The notes under the pieces: generated by a model
Databases searched by the model: none
What the model saw: only the letters and a program-made list of their open reading frames with translations
What the model was told of the DNA's origin: nothing
Translations under genes and position numbers: made by a program
DNA from: Neglectibacter sp. X58
GTDB taxonomy: Bacteria > Bacillota > Clostridia > Oscillospirales > Acutalibacteraceae
Reading direction: 5' to 3'
Length of the DNA: 64,000 bases
Assembly (NCBI RefSeq): GCF_009936035.1
Contig: NZ_QWEO01000008.1
Span: forward strand, 1 to 64,000
Shown: one piece after another, positions 30,698 through 39,258 of the stretch
Numbering within the stretch: position 1 is the stretch's first letter
How the letters are laid out: every line of letters starts with the position of its first letter

Positions 30698-32222
30698 TGT
30701 TTTTAGACCAATAGAATTAGACGCTATCGGCGAGATCATGAATATCAGCTTGGGTTCATCGGCCACAGCCGTATCCAACCTGCTGGACCACAGGGTGGAT
30801 ATCACCACGCCCACTGTGGAAGTGGTGAATGTGGAGGACTTCTCGCTAGGCTCCATTGAACCTGCCGTAGGCGTTGAAATCAAATACGTAGAGGGCCTGG
30901 AGGGCAGCAACATCATGCTGCTGCGCCTAAGCGATATCAAGGTCATTGTGGACATCCTTATGGGTACGGATACCCCCTTGGAGGACTTCGTGCTGGATGA
31001 CCTGACCCTGAGCGCGGCCTGCGAGGTTATGAACCAGATGATGGGCGCGGCGTCTACCGCCTTGTCAGATTTCCTGGGGCGCGTGGTCAATATCTCCACC
31101 CCGCAAACCTTTGACGTATATGACCTGGACGCGTTCAAAAAGGAACGCATGCCGATAGAGTCCGGACCCATTGTAGCGGTTCGTTTTGCCTTGAGCATTG
31201 AGGGCAAGCTCAAGAGCGAATTTATGAACGTTATCTCCGTAGAGCTGGCAAAGGAGCTGATTGCAGGCTTTGGCCTGGATACAGAGGAAGAAACCCTTCC
31301 CGCCCCGGCCCCGGCCCCTGCACCCGCTCCCGCCCCGTCCTCTGGCGGCGTGATGAGCCAGGAGGAAATCGAGAAGATGCTGGCGGGGGGCGCGCCTGCC
31401 GCCGCGCCGGCCCCGGCTCCCGCCCCGTCCTCTGGCGGCGTGATGAGCCAGGAGGAAATCGAGAAAATGTTGGCGGGAGGCGCGCCTGCCGCCGCGCCGG
31501 CCCCGGCTCCCGCCCCGTCCTCTGGCGGCGTGATGAGCCAGGAGGAAATCGAGAAAATGTTGGCGGGAGGCGCGCCTGCCGCCGCGCCGGCCCCGGCTCC
31601 CGCCCCGTCCTCTGGCGGCGTGATGAGCCAGGAGGAAATCGAGAAAATGCTGGCAGGAGGCGCGCCTGCTGCCGCCCCGGCCCCGGCTCCCGCAGCCCCG
31701 GCCCCTGCGGCCCCCGCGCCTGTTCCTCCCGCGGCCATGCCTCCCGAAGGCATGGCGCCCCCGCCCTATTACCCGCCCTACCCGGGGCAGGAAGGGCAGC
31801 AGGGCGGATATCCCGGGTACCCGGGATACTATCCCCCGCCCTACTATGGCTGGCCCGCTCCCCCGGCTCCCCAGCCGGCAGATCCCAAGGTCATTCCCAC
31901 CCAGCAGCCGAAAATGCCCAGGTTGGAAAATGGCCAGGAGTTAAGCCAGGAGCAGGCAGAAAACCTGGATTTGATTATGAACGTGCCCCTGGAGGTCACG
32001 GTGGAAATAGGCCGCACACGGCGGCGGGTACAGGAAATCCTGGCTTTTGCCAAAGGCTCCCTGGTAGTGCTGGATAAGCTGGCAGGGGATCAGGTAGACC
32101 TGTTTGTCAACGGCAAGTGTATTGCCCGGGGCGATGTGGTGGTAGTCGATGACAACTTCGGCATCCGGGTGACAGAAATACTCAAAAAACCCGATCTGGA
32201 GGACGTGGCTCAGTTAAAATGA
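30687..32222 (+). CDS. fliY: Switch phosphatase FliY with four CheY-binding-like repeats
   Basis: FliY is the FliN-type C-ring protein that also dephosphorylates CheY. The 511-residue protein has an N-terminal CheC-like domain with both active centres intact (LDAIGEIMNI with Glu and Asn; LSAACEVMNQ with Glu and Asn). A linker holds four tandem 30-residue units (about 219-338), each with VMSQEEIEKMLAGG, and a Pro/Tyr-rich stretch follows. The C-terminal SpoA/FliN domain reads VPLEVTVEIGRTRRRVQEIL. The N-terminal CheY motif of Bacillus FliY is missing; the repeats resemble it and presumably replace it. The start at 30687 lies inside fliM. Typical FliY is 370-400 residues. Confidence 0.93.
   Translation: MSNDVFRPIELDAIGEIMNISLGSSATAVSNLLDHRVDITTPTVEVVNVEDFSLGSIEPAVGVEIKYVEGLEGSNIMLLRLSDIKVIVDILMGTDTPLEDFVLDDLTLSAACEVMNQMMGAASTALSDFLGRVVNISTPQTFDVYDLDAFKKERMPIESGPIVAVRFALSIEGKLKSEFMNVISVELAKELIAGFGLDTEEETLPAPAPAPAPAPAPSSGGVMSQEEIEKMLAGGAPAAAPAPAPAPSSGGVMSQEEIEKMLAGGAPAAAPAPAPAPSSGGVMSQEEIEKMLAGGAPAAAPAPAPAPSSGGVMSQEEIEKMLAGGAPAAAPAPAPAAPAPAAPAPVPPAAMPPEGMAPPPYYPPYPGQEGQQGGYPGYPGYYPPPYYGWPAPPAPQPADPKVIPTQQPKMPRLENGQELSQEQAENLDLIMNVPLEVTVEIGRTRRRVQEILAFAKGSLVVLDKLAGDQVDLFVNGKCIARGDVVVVDDNFGIRVTEILKKPDLEDVAQLK
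31341..31700 (+). repeat. Four tandem 90-bp repeats within fliY
   Basis: TCTGGCGGCGTGATGAGCC recurs at 31341, 31431, 31521 and 31611, exactly 90 bases apart. Units 2 and 3 are practically identical; unit 4 is slightly diverged at its end. The high identity means copy number could vary between strains or in assemblies. Confidence 0.95.
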
Positions 32223-32263
32223 GCGCCAGATACGAACCAAACTAAGAAAAGAGGAGAACTACA

Positions 32264-32629
32264 ATGGCAAAGATCTTATTAGTTGACGACGCTGCATTCA
32301 TGCGCAAGGTTATCAAGGATACCCTGAGCAAAAATGGGTATACTGACCTCCACGAGGCTGTGGACGGGGCCGACGCCGTAGAAAAGTTCACGGAGCTTTC
32401 CCCCGACCTGGTAATCATGGACATCACCATGCCCAACATGGACGGCCTGGAGGCCTTGAAGGCTATGAAGGCCAAGAACCCCGCCTGCAACGTGGTTATG
32501 TGCTCTGCCATGGGCCAGGAAGCCATGGTTATCGAAGCCATCCAGTCCGGGGCCAAGGACTTTATCGTAAAGCCCTTTAAGCCGGATCGCATTATGAAGA
32601 CGGTTTCCTCCATCGTCGGGGAGCCGTAA
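32264..32629 (+). CDS. cheY: Chemotaxis response regulator CheY
   Basis: CheY carries the signal from CheA to the switch. The 121-residue protein is a lone receiver domain: acidic pair in LLVDDAAF, phospho-acceptor Asp53 in VIMDITMPNMDG, the switch Ser in VVMCSAMG and Lys in FIVKPFKPDR. All catalytic positions are present. The ribosome site AGAGGAGAAC precedes the ATG. Its place between fliY and fliO matches Bacillus. FliY, CheC and FliM encoded nearby are its partners. Confidence 0.96.
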   Translation: MAKILLVDDAAFMRKVIKDTLSKNGYTDLHEAVDGADAVEKFTELSPDLVIMDITMPNMDGLEALKAMKAKNPACNVVMCSAMGQEAMVIEAIQSGAKDFIVKPFKPDRIMKTVSSIVGEP

Positions 32630-32635
32630 GGAACC

Positions 32636-33010
32636 ATGCCCCAGGGAGTTTTATCGCTCTTAGGCATGCTGCTGACCATAGGGGTGGTGCTGGTGCTGGC
32701 CTATTGGTGTACGCGCCTTATCGCCCGCCGGGGCCTGCCGGGCCTGCCCGGATTTCCCCGGTCAGGAGAAAAAGCCCATGAAAACATGGCCCTGTTGTGG
32801 CAGCGGAACGTGGGCAAAAATGAACGCCTGGTGCTGGTGCGTGTACACAGCCGCTGCCTGCTTTTAGGCGTGACAGGCGGGAGCATCCAGGTGCTGACAG
32901 AGCTTTCCCAGGAGGAAGCAAAACAGTGGCTGGAGGGCCAGCCCCCGGGCGGGGACAGCGCTCCCAGCTTTGCCCAGATACTGAAAGGGAGCTTTCCCTC
33001 AAAAAAATGA
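32636..33010 (+). CDS. fliO: Flagellar biosynthesis protein FliO
   Basis: FliO assists assembly of the FliP ring in the export gate. The 124-residue protein has one membrane segment (about 5-25), a basic stretch RLIARRGLPGLPG, then the cytoplasmic part with NVGKNERLVLVRVHSRCLLLGVTGGSIQVL, the recognisable FliO core. It begins six bases after the end of cheY and precedes fliP by 20 bases. Sequence conservation in this family is low, so context carries much weight. Confidence 0.85.
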   Translation: MPQGVLSLLGMLLTIGVVLVLAYWCTRLIARRGLPGLPGFPRSGEKAHENMALLWQRNVGKNERLVLVRVHSRCLLLGVTGGSIQVLTELSQEEAKQWLEGQPPGGDSAPSFAQILKGSFPSKK

Positions 33011-33030
33011 CGAAAGGATGGTGACAGCGT

Positions 33031-33714
33031 TTGGACAGCGGCCTTGACAGCCTGAACAATCTTGTAAACATCAACGGTGACAGCGTGCAGGTGCTGGACA
33101 TCATCCTTTTAACTACGATTATCACCCTTCTGCCCTCCCTGGTGATCATGTGTACATCCTTCACCAGATATGTGATTTCCCTGTCGTTCCTGCGAAACGC
33201 CATGGGCACCCAGCAGACGCCGCCCAACATGGTGCTGGTGGGCCTTGCCCTGTTCTTAACCCTGTTTACCATGGGCCCGGTGCTTTCCCAGGTGCAGGCA
33301 GAGGCTTACGAGCCATACATCAACGAGGAAATCACCCAGGAGGAATTTTTCGACCGGGCGAAAGCCCCTCTAAAGGAATTTATGCTGCGGCAGACAGAGC
33401 CATCCTCCCTGGATATGTACTGCGGGATGGCGGGCATCAGCAAGCCGGATACAGAGGAGGAGGCAAGGGAATTGCCCCTGCGGATTATCGTGCCCTCCTT
33501 TGCCACCTCAGAGCTGAAAAGGGCTTTTGAAATCGGCTTTTACCTCTATATCCCCTTCCTGCTCATCGACATCATCGTGGCTTCCACCCTTATGTCCATG
33601 GGCATGGTCATGCTGCCGCCTTCTATGATTTCCACGCCCTTCAAGCTCCTGCTGTTCATCACACTGAACGGCTGGGAACTGGTGTTTTCATCCCTGGTGC
33701 AGACATTCCGCTGA
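33031..33714 (+). CDS. fliP: Flagellar export gate protein FliP
   Basis: FliP forms the pentameric core of the export gate. The 227-residue protein has four membrane segments and the signature LPSLVIMCTSFTRYVISLSF, NAMGTQQTPPNMVLVGLALF and the C-terminal GMVMLPPSMISTPFKLLLFI. It starts with TTG at 33031 after GGATGGTGA. Most FliP proteins have a cleavable signal peptide in front; here only about 22 hydrophilic residues precede TM1. An earlier start is not apparent. Confidence 0.95.
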   Translation: MDSGLDSLNNLVNINGDSVQVLDIILLTTIITLLPSLVIMCTSFTRYVISLSFLRNAMGTQQTPPNMVLVGLALFLTLFTMGPVLSQVQAEAYEPYINEEITQEEFFDRAKAPLKEFMLRQTEPSSLDMYCGMAGISKPDTEEEARELPLRIIVPSFATSELKRAFEIGFYLYIPFLLIDIIVASTLMSMGMVMLPPSMISTPFKLLLFITLNGWELVFSSLVQTFR

Positions 33715-33741
33715 GGCAGATAGAGAAAGGCAGGTGGCAGT

Positions 33742-34002
33742 ATGGGGACCACGCAAGTTGTAGACGTATTCCGGGACGGCATCGGTGTTGTCATCCGGCT
33801 GGCAGGGCCAATGCTGCTGCTGAGCATGGCAGTGGGCGTGCTCACCGCCATCATACAGGCCGTCACTCAAATCCATGAACAGACCATCTCCTTCATTTTA
33901 AAGCTGGTGGTGGTGGGGCTGTTCCTGGTTATCGGCGGGGACTGGATGCTGGGAAACCTCCAGGAATATGCCAGGGAACTGCTGGAACTGATCCGGGCAT
34001 AA
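33742..34002 (+). CDS. fliQ: Flagellar export gate protein FliQ
   Basis: FliQ contributes to the FliP-FliQ-FliR gate complex. The 86-residue protein has two membrane segments (about 17-38 and 52-72). It shows the family pattern VVDVFRDGIGVVIRLAGPML, VGVLTAIIQAVTQIHEQTIS, and FILKLVVVGLFLVIGGDWML. The normal length is near 89. The ribosome site AGGTGGCAG precedes the ATG. It is followed three bases later by fliR. Confidence 0.95.
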   Translation: MGTTQVVDVFRDGIGVVIRLAGPMLLLSMAVGVLTAIIQAVTQIHEQTISFILKLVVVGLFLVIGGDWMLGNLQEYARELLELIRA

Positions 34003-34005
34003 CCT

Positions 34006-34794
34006 ATGGACAATTTAGACAATCTGTTAAATTGGGACAGCTTAACCCTGTTCATCTATATCACAGCCCGCATGTCGGGCTTTGTGCTGTTTACCCCCTT
34101 GTTCAGCCGGTCTAATATCCCCCGGTATTTCAAGGCCGGGTTTATTATGCTTTTAAGCGTGTCGGTAAGCTATGCCTATACAGGCGTTGTGACAACCCCC
34201 GGCACCCTGCTGGAGCTGATGGTAAAAATTCTGCTGGAGCTGGGCCTGGGCTTCATGGTAGGCATGATCATGCAGATGTTTTTCTTTATCCCAGCCCTGG
34301 CCGGTACGGTTATGGACGAACAGATGGGCCTTGCCATGGCCGCCACCTATGATCCCGGCTTTCAGGGGAACATGACCCCCTCGGCAAACCTGCTGAATAT
34401 CTATGCCATGCTCCTGTTCATTGCCGCTAATGGGCATTACACCCTTTTGCGGCTGATGATCTCCTCCGGAAACCTGGTGCCCTTTGGGGCGGCAGCTTTT
34501 GGGGAGGCCACGGCGGAGCGGGTGGTGGAAATTTTTGCAGACTGCGCCCTGATGGGGGTGAAGCTTTGTATGCCCATCCTGGCGGCAGAGTTTATGGGCC
34601 AGATAGGCATGGGGGTGCTGATGAAGGTCATCCCCCAGATAAACGTGTTTGCGATTAACATTGAGTTAAAAGTGCTGGTAGGCACCGTCATCCTGTTCTT
34701 CCTGCTTTCCACCTTCAGCGAATACATCCTGGCAATGGAAACCACCATGCTTTCAGAGCTGGAGAAGGCTGTGTCCCAAATCGCCGGCGGGTAG
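34006..34794 (+). CDS. fliR: Flagellar export gate protein FliR
   Basis: FliR completes the export gate core. The 262-residue protein has about six membrane segments and family features such as ARMSGFVLFTPLFSRSNIPR, AGTVMDEQMGLAMAATYDP and a C-terminal IELKVLVGTVILFFLLSTF. It begins three bases after fliQ. The 127 bases to flhB hold a GC-rich stretch with no gene. Confidence 0.93.
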   Translation: MDNLDNLLNWDSLTLFIYITARMSGFVLFTPLFSRSNIPRYFKAGFIMLLSVSVSYAYTGVVTTPGTLLELMVKILLELGLGFMVGMIMQMFFFIPALAGTVMDEQMGLAMAATYDPGFQGNMTPSANLLNIYAMLLFIAANGHYTLLRLMISSGNLVPFGAAAFGEATAERVVEIFADCALMGVKLCMPILAAEFMGQIGMGVLMKVIPQINVFAINIELKVLVGTVILFFLLSTFSEYILAMETTMLSELEKAVSQIAGG

Positions 34795-34921
34795 CCCCAG
34801 CCCCTCCAAAACCGAGAGGGATCCATAAAAAAAACCATTTCCCAAAACGAAAGGTTTTTGAGGGGGGCACGGGGGCAGGCAAGCACGCCGCAAAAGCGGG
34901 GAAGCGCAAAGGGGGGACACT

Positions 34922-35986
34922 GTGGGAGACAAAACCGAAAAGGCCACGCCGAAACGAAGGCGCGACGAACGGAAAAAGGGCAACGTGCTGCTGGTGCAGG
35001 ACGTGATAGCAGTGGCAACCCTCATAGGCAGCGTCATGATGATCCGGGTGCTGTTCCCCACCTATGTGGAGAAGCTGCAAGGCATGTTCCGCTATACTTA
35101 TTCCTATCTGGGCCTGATGGCGGAAGGCGCAGCCATAGAAGAATTCCTGGGGGAGATTGTGGTGCAGGGCGCCATCATTTTCGTGCAGACCGCCGGACTG
35201 ATGCTGGCAATCACCGTATTGATGGCGGTGTCAGCCACCTTTGCCCAAACCCGGCTCCTGGTCACTGGGGAGCTTTTGAAACCCAAGTTCAACCGCATAA
35301 GCCCGGCCCAGGGCATCAAGCGGATTTTTTCCCTGCGCAGCATCGTGGAGGCCCTGAAGGGCCTTTTGAAAATCAGCATCCTGCTGTACCTGATTTACAC
35401 CAGCGTGGAAGAACTGGTGCGGGTTTCCGGCAATTTCCTCTACACCGCCCTGCCGGAAGCCTGCGGCTACTTGCTGGAAGCCATTTTCTTCATGCTTTTG
35501 AAGGTAATTTTGGCCTTCGCCGCTCTGGCAGGCTTTGACTTCCTCTACCAGTGGTGGGATCACGAGCGGAAAATGAAAATGTCCAAACAGGAAATAAAAG
35601 AAGAATATAAACAGACCGAAGGCGACCCCCAGGTAAAGGGGAAGATTAAGGAGATCCAGCGGAAGATGGCCCAGGCCCGTATGATGCAGCAGGTGCCCCA
35701 GGCCGATGTCATTATCCGCAACCCCACCCATTACGCCATTGCCCTGGCCTATAAGCCGGGGCAGGACGCTGCTCCCAAGGTGCTGGCTAAGGGCCAGGAT
35801 GAGCTGGCCATGCGCATTGTGCAGAAAGCCGAGGAGTGCGAAATCCCCACCATCGAAAACGTCCCCCTGGCCCACGCGCTTTATGACACCGCGGAGCTTT
35901 ACCAGGAGATCCCGCCGGCGCTGTACGGGCCGGTGGCGGAAGTGCTGGTGTATGTGTTTAAACTGGCAAACAAGCTGCCCGGATAA
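34922..35986 (+). CDS. flhB: Export substrate-specificity switch protein FlhB
   Basis: FlhB controls the change from rod/hook to filament export. The 354-residue protein starts GDKTEKATPKRRRDERKKG, the usual soluble lead-in, then has four membrane segments up to about residue 210. The cytoplasmic domain carries the self-cleavage motif NPTH at 267-270, followed by YAIALAYKPGQDAAPKVLAKG. The GTG at 34922 follows AAGGGGGGAC. flhA follows after a 327-base gap with its own promoter. Confidence 0.95.
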   Translation: MGDKTEKATPKRRRDERKKGNVLLVQDVIAVATLIGSVMMIRVLFPTYVEKLQGMFRYTYSYLGLMAEGAAIEEFLGEIVVQGAIIFVQTAGLMLAITVLMAVSATFAQTRLLVTGELLKPKFNRISPAQGIKRIFSLRSIVEALKGLLKISILLYLIYTSVEELVRVSGNFLYTALPEACGYLLEAIFFMLLKVILAFAALAGFDFLYQWWDHERKMKMSKQEIKEEYKQTEGDPQVKGKIKEIQRKMAQARMMQQVPQADVIIRNPTHYAIALAYKPGQDAAPKVLAKGQDELAMRIVQKAEECEIPTIENVPLAHALYDTAELYQEIPPALYGPVAEVLVYVFKLANKLPG

Positions 35987-35996
35987 AAGGCCTTTT

Positions 35997-36038
35997 ACCT
36001 TTGTGCATTTCTGCCAAATCTCTGGCAGCACAAAAGGT
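35997..36038. other. Large hairpin in the flhB-flhA gap
   Basis: ACCTTTGTGC and GCACAAAAGGT pair outside, and CTGCCA/TGGCAG pair inside, with a 4-base bulge. No T-run follows. It may slow or end transcription from flhB, or protect the upstream mRNA. The rest of the gap to 36250 is A/T-rich and holds no gene that I can see. Confidence 0.5.
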
Positions 36039-36257
36039 GACAAAATGGTTTCAGAAATGACAAAATGTTTACAAAACTACCGTTTTTTCCCAAAAACCAG
36101 CAGTTTTTTGCAGAAAAACAGCAGGTTTTTCACCGCCTCGCAAAGGCAGGTTTTATAGGGAACAGGCTTGCAGGCGCGTTTTTTATGCATTTTGACGGCA
36201 TGGCAGATATTTCTTCCCGCAATGCCGCAGGATAGTCTTTATTTATCCGGGAGTTTA

Positions 36258-36266
36258 TGATATAAT
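36258..36266 (+). promoter_or_regulatory. Extended -10 promoter before flhA
   Basis: TGATATAAT is a perfect extended -10 element, about 48 bases before the flhA start. The -35 region (TTTATT) is poor. It would make flhA-fliA-flgF-flgG-cheCDV partly independent of the flgB promoter. Confidence 0.6.
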
Positions 36267-36313
36267 AGGCTGTACCCTTTAAGCAAGTCCAGAAAAAGGA
36301 AGGGAGGATGCCC

Positions 36314-38419
36314 ATGAAGCGGATACTGGACAACGCGGTTTCCCTGTTTGTGGTGGTAGTGGTGCTGTTCCTGATTTTGCCCCTGCCCACCTTTATGCTG
36401 GATGTCCTTCTGGTCATCAACATAGCCCTTTCCGTGATAATCCTTCTTATCACCATGAATATATCGGAGGCCCTGGAATTTTCCATTTTCCCCTCCCTGC
36501 TGCTCATCACCACCCTGTTCCGCCTAGGCATGAACGTTTCCTCCACCCGGCTGATTCTGTCAAACGGGGGCAACGCGGGACAGGTTATTGCTGCGTTTGG
36601 GCAGCTTATCACCAGCGGCAACATTGTAATTGGCTTCATCATATTCTTTATAATTGTGCTGGTGCAGTTTATCGTTATCACCAAGGGCGCGGAGCGCGTG
36701 GCCGAGGTTGCCGCCCGCTTCACCCTGGACGCCATGCCTGGCAAGCAGATGGCCATTGACGCGGATTTGAACACCGGCGTAATCGACGAGCAGGAAGCCC
36801 GTATGCGCCGCTCAAAAATCCAGAAGGAATCCGACTTTTACGGCGCTATGGACGGCGCTACGAAAATCGTCAAGGGCGACGCGGTGATGTCCCTTATCAT
36901 TACCCTGATAAACCTTATCGGCGGCATTCTTATCGGCGTGGTGCAGGGCGGCCAGGACATTGGGACAGTGGCCTCTATTTACTCCACCGCCACCATTGGC
37001 GACGGCCTGGTTTCCCAGCTTCCCGCCCTGATGATCTCCACCGCCACCGGCATGATTGTCACCCGCTCTGTTTCCGACGGCAGCCTGAACAGCGACGTGC
37101 TGGGACAGTTCAAGGCCCAGCCCCGGGCGCTGATGACGGCGGCAGCGGCGCTGGTGTTCCTGGCGGTTATCCCCAACACCCCCACTGTCCCCCTGGTGAT
37201 AGTGGCCAGCGTTATCTTCGCCATGGGCTTCATGATCAGCCGCGGCGGCAGGGCCAAGCAGGTGCAGGAGCAGGAGGCCGAGGAGGCTGCCGCCCTGGAG
37301 CAGGTCCCGGAGGCCGCGCCTGCGGAGTCTGACTATTATAAGGATATCAGCAACGTGTACTCCCTGCTTTCTGTGGAGCCGATTGAGCTGGAGGTGGGCT
37401 ACAGCCTTATCCCCCTGGTGGATGAAAGCAGCGGCGGCAAGCTGATTAACCGGGTGGTTATCTTCCGGCGGCAGTATGCCCAGGAAATGGGCTTCGTGGT
37501 GCCCACCGTGCGTATGCATGACAGCTCTATTATCGGCACCAACCAGTATGTGGTGCGCGTGAAGGGCGAGGAAGTGGCAAAGGGCGAAATCCTGGTGGAC
37601 TACTACCTGGCTTTGGAGCCTGCCAAGCCCCTGGGCGAAATTGACGGCATTGAGACAGTGGAGCCGGCCTACGGCATCCCCTCCCGGTGGATTCTGCCGG
37701 AGAACAAGGAAATGGCGGAGATTTACGGCTATACGGTTATCGACCCCCTGTCCGTTATGCTGACCCACCTTTCCGAAACCATCAGGCGCCATGCCCACGA
37801 GCTGCTTACCCGTTCGGAGACGATCCAGCTTGTGGAGAACCTGAAGAATACATCCCCGGAGCTGGTGGAGGAGGCCTGCCCGGCAGTGGTTTCCTATGCC
37901 ATGCTGGAAAAGGTGCTGCGGAACCTCCTGATGGAGGGCGTGCCCATCCGGGACATGGAAACCATCCTGGAAACCATGGTGGACGCCATGAACACCACCC
38001 GGGATCCGGATATTATTACGGAGAGCGTGCGCAGTGCCTTGAGCCGCACCATCACCCGGCGTTTCTGCGAGGACGGGCAGCTTAGGGCCATGACCCTGGA
38101 CGCAGAGGTGGAGCGGAAGATTGTGGCTTCCCTGGTGAAAAACGACCATGGCATCTATTTGGCAATGGAGCCGGAACTGATACAGACCGTTATCACCCAG
38201 CTTGCGGAGCACATTCCCAAGTTTGGCGATTTGAACCAGTCGCCCATCCTGCTTACCAGCCAGGTGATACGCATTTATCTCAGCCGGCTTTTGTCCCAGT
38301 ATTTCAACAACCTCTACGTGCTTTCCTTCAGTGAGATTGTGGGCACAGTGCAGATCCAGTCTATCGGCAACGTGACCATGCAGCAGGGGGCAAACGTGCG
38401 AAGGGCGGTGGGCACATGA
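36314..38419 (+). CDS. flhA: Flagellar export gate protein FlhA
   Basis: FlhA forms the nonameric export ring and docks chaperone-substrate complexes. The 701-residue protein has eight predicted membrane segments in the first ~310 residues, the FHIPEP-region markers LFRLGMNVSSTRLIL and FTLDAMPGKQMAIDADLNTG, and the cytoplasmic domain (PLVDESSGGKLINRV, VRMHDSS, RHAHELLTRSE, LRNLLMEGVPIRDME). The ATG at 36314 has GGGAGG six bases upstream; the ATG at 36308 abuts the ribosome site. Its last four bases overlap fliA (ATGA). The usual flhF and flhG are missing between them. Confidence 0.96.
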   Translation: MKRILDNAVSLFVVVVVLFLILPLPTFMLDVLLVINIALSVIILLITMNISEALEFSIFPSLLLITTLFRLGMNVSSTRLILSNGGNAGQVIAAFGQLITSGNIVIGFIIFFIIVLVQFIVITKGAERVAEVAARFTLDAMPGKQMAIDADLNTGVIDEQEARMRRSKIQKESDFYGAMDGATKIVKGDAVMSLIITLINLIGGILIGVVQGGQDIGTVASIYSTATIGDGLVSQLPALMISTATGMIVTRSVSDGSLNSDVLGQFKAQPRALMTAAAALVFLAVIPNTPTVPLVIVASVIFAMGFMISRGGRAKQVQEQEAEEAAALEQVPEAAPAESDYYKDISNVYSLLSVEPIELEVGYSLIPLVDESSGGKLINRVVIFRRQYAQEMGFVVPTVRMHDSSIIGTNQYVVRVKGEEVAKGEILVDYYLALEPAKPLGEIDGIETVEPAYGIPSRWILPENKEMAEIYGYTVIDPLSVMLTHLSETIRRHAHELLTRSETIQLVENLKNTSPELVEEACPAVVSYAMLEKVLRNLLMEGVPIRDMETILETMVDAMNTTRDPDIITESVRSALSRTITRRFCEDGQLRAMTLDAEVERKIVASLVKNDHGIYLAMEPELIQTVITQLAEHIPKFGDLNQSPILLTSQVIRIYLSRLLSQYFNNLYVLSFSEIVGTVQIQSIGNVTMQQGANVRRAVGT

Positions 38420-39192
38420 CGGATTCCGCCCGGAAGCCTTATGAGGAAATGACCACCGAGGAGCTTTTCGCCCTGTACGGGGAAACCCGGGATCAGGATT
38501 TGAAATGGGAAATCGCCTTACGGTATACGGGGCTGATACGCAGCATAGCCCTACAGATACGAGGCGTGTTCTGCAGCTTCACGCAACTGGACGACATCAT
38601 CAACGAAGGCCTGATTGTGCTGGCCGACGCGGTGGATAAATTTGACCCGGAGAAGGGGCGCTTTGAAATGTATGTGGCAAAGCGCATCCGGGGGATGATT
38701 GTAGACCTGGCCCGGCAGCAGGACTGGGTGCCCCGCACAGTGCGGCAGCGCGCCCAGCGCATTGACAAGGCTGTAACGGAAATGTATAACCAGACGGGGA
38801 AAATGCCCAGCGACAGCGAAGTGGCGGAAAAGCTGGGCATTACTATAGAGGAATACCGGGAGGCCATGGCAAACGCCTCCCTGCACAACATCCTGTCTTT
38901 AGACGAGGTTTTCGAGGGCAATGACAGTTGGGAGGCCGCCGCGGATCCGGAAAGCGGGGGGCACCCCGAGCAGGCGCTGATGGGGGAAGAGCTGGTGAAC
39001 ACTCTGGCAAAAGCTGTCAGCACCCTGAAGACCAACGAACAGCTTGTTCTGTCCCTTTATTATGAGCGGAACCTGAAAATGAAGGATATTGCCACAGTGC
39101 TGGAAATCAGCGCGCCCCGGGTGTCCCAGATACACGCCAGGGCTGTGCAGAAGCTGAAGGTGCTGATGGAGGACTATATGCGCAGCGGGTAA
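38416..39192 (+). CDS. fliA: Flagellar sigma factor FliA (sigma-28/sigma-D)
   Basis: This sigma factor drives late flagellar and chemotaxis genes. The 258-residue protein has sigma-70 regions 2 (LRYTGLIRSIALQ, LDDIINEGLIVLADAVDKFDP, FEMYVAKRIRGMIVDLARQ), 3 (VPRTVRQRAQRIDKAV, KMPSDSEVAEKLGI) and 4 (LKTNEQLVLSLYYERNLKMKDIATVLEISAPRVSQIHARA). These fit FliA/SigD rather than sporulation sigmas. It overlaps flhA by four bases. No anti-sigma FlgM gene is in the window. I did not find convincing sigma-28 promoters for fliD, fliS or the chemoreceptor. Confidence 0.94.
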   Translation: MTDSARKPYEEMTTEELFALYGETRDQDLKWEIALRYTGLIRSIALQIRGVFCSFTQLDDIINEGLIVLADAVDKFDPEKGRFEMYVAKRIRGMIVDLARQQDWVPRTVRQRAQRIDKAVTEMYNQTGKMPSDSEVAEKLGITIEEYREAMANASLHNILSLDEVFEGNDSWEAAADPESGGHPEQALMGEELVNTLAKAVSTLKTNEQLVLSLYYERNLKMKDIATVLEISAPRVSQIHARAVQKLKVLMEDYMRSG

Positions 39193-39258
39193 GGCTGCGG
39201 CAGGGGCGGACTTACCCCCCAAACCAATTTCAGAAATCTTTTTCGGGAGGAAAAGGAA

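Noticed and set aside
30629-31753. 374-codon antisense frame across fliY
   Set aside because: It reads the tandem repeats as Gly/Ala blocks. fliY has clear CheC and FliN domains on the other strand.
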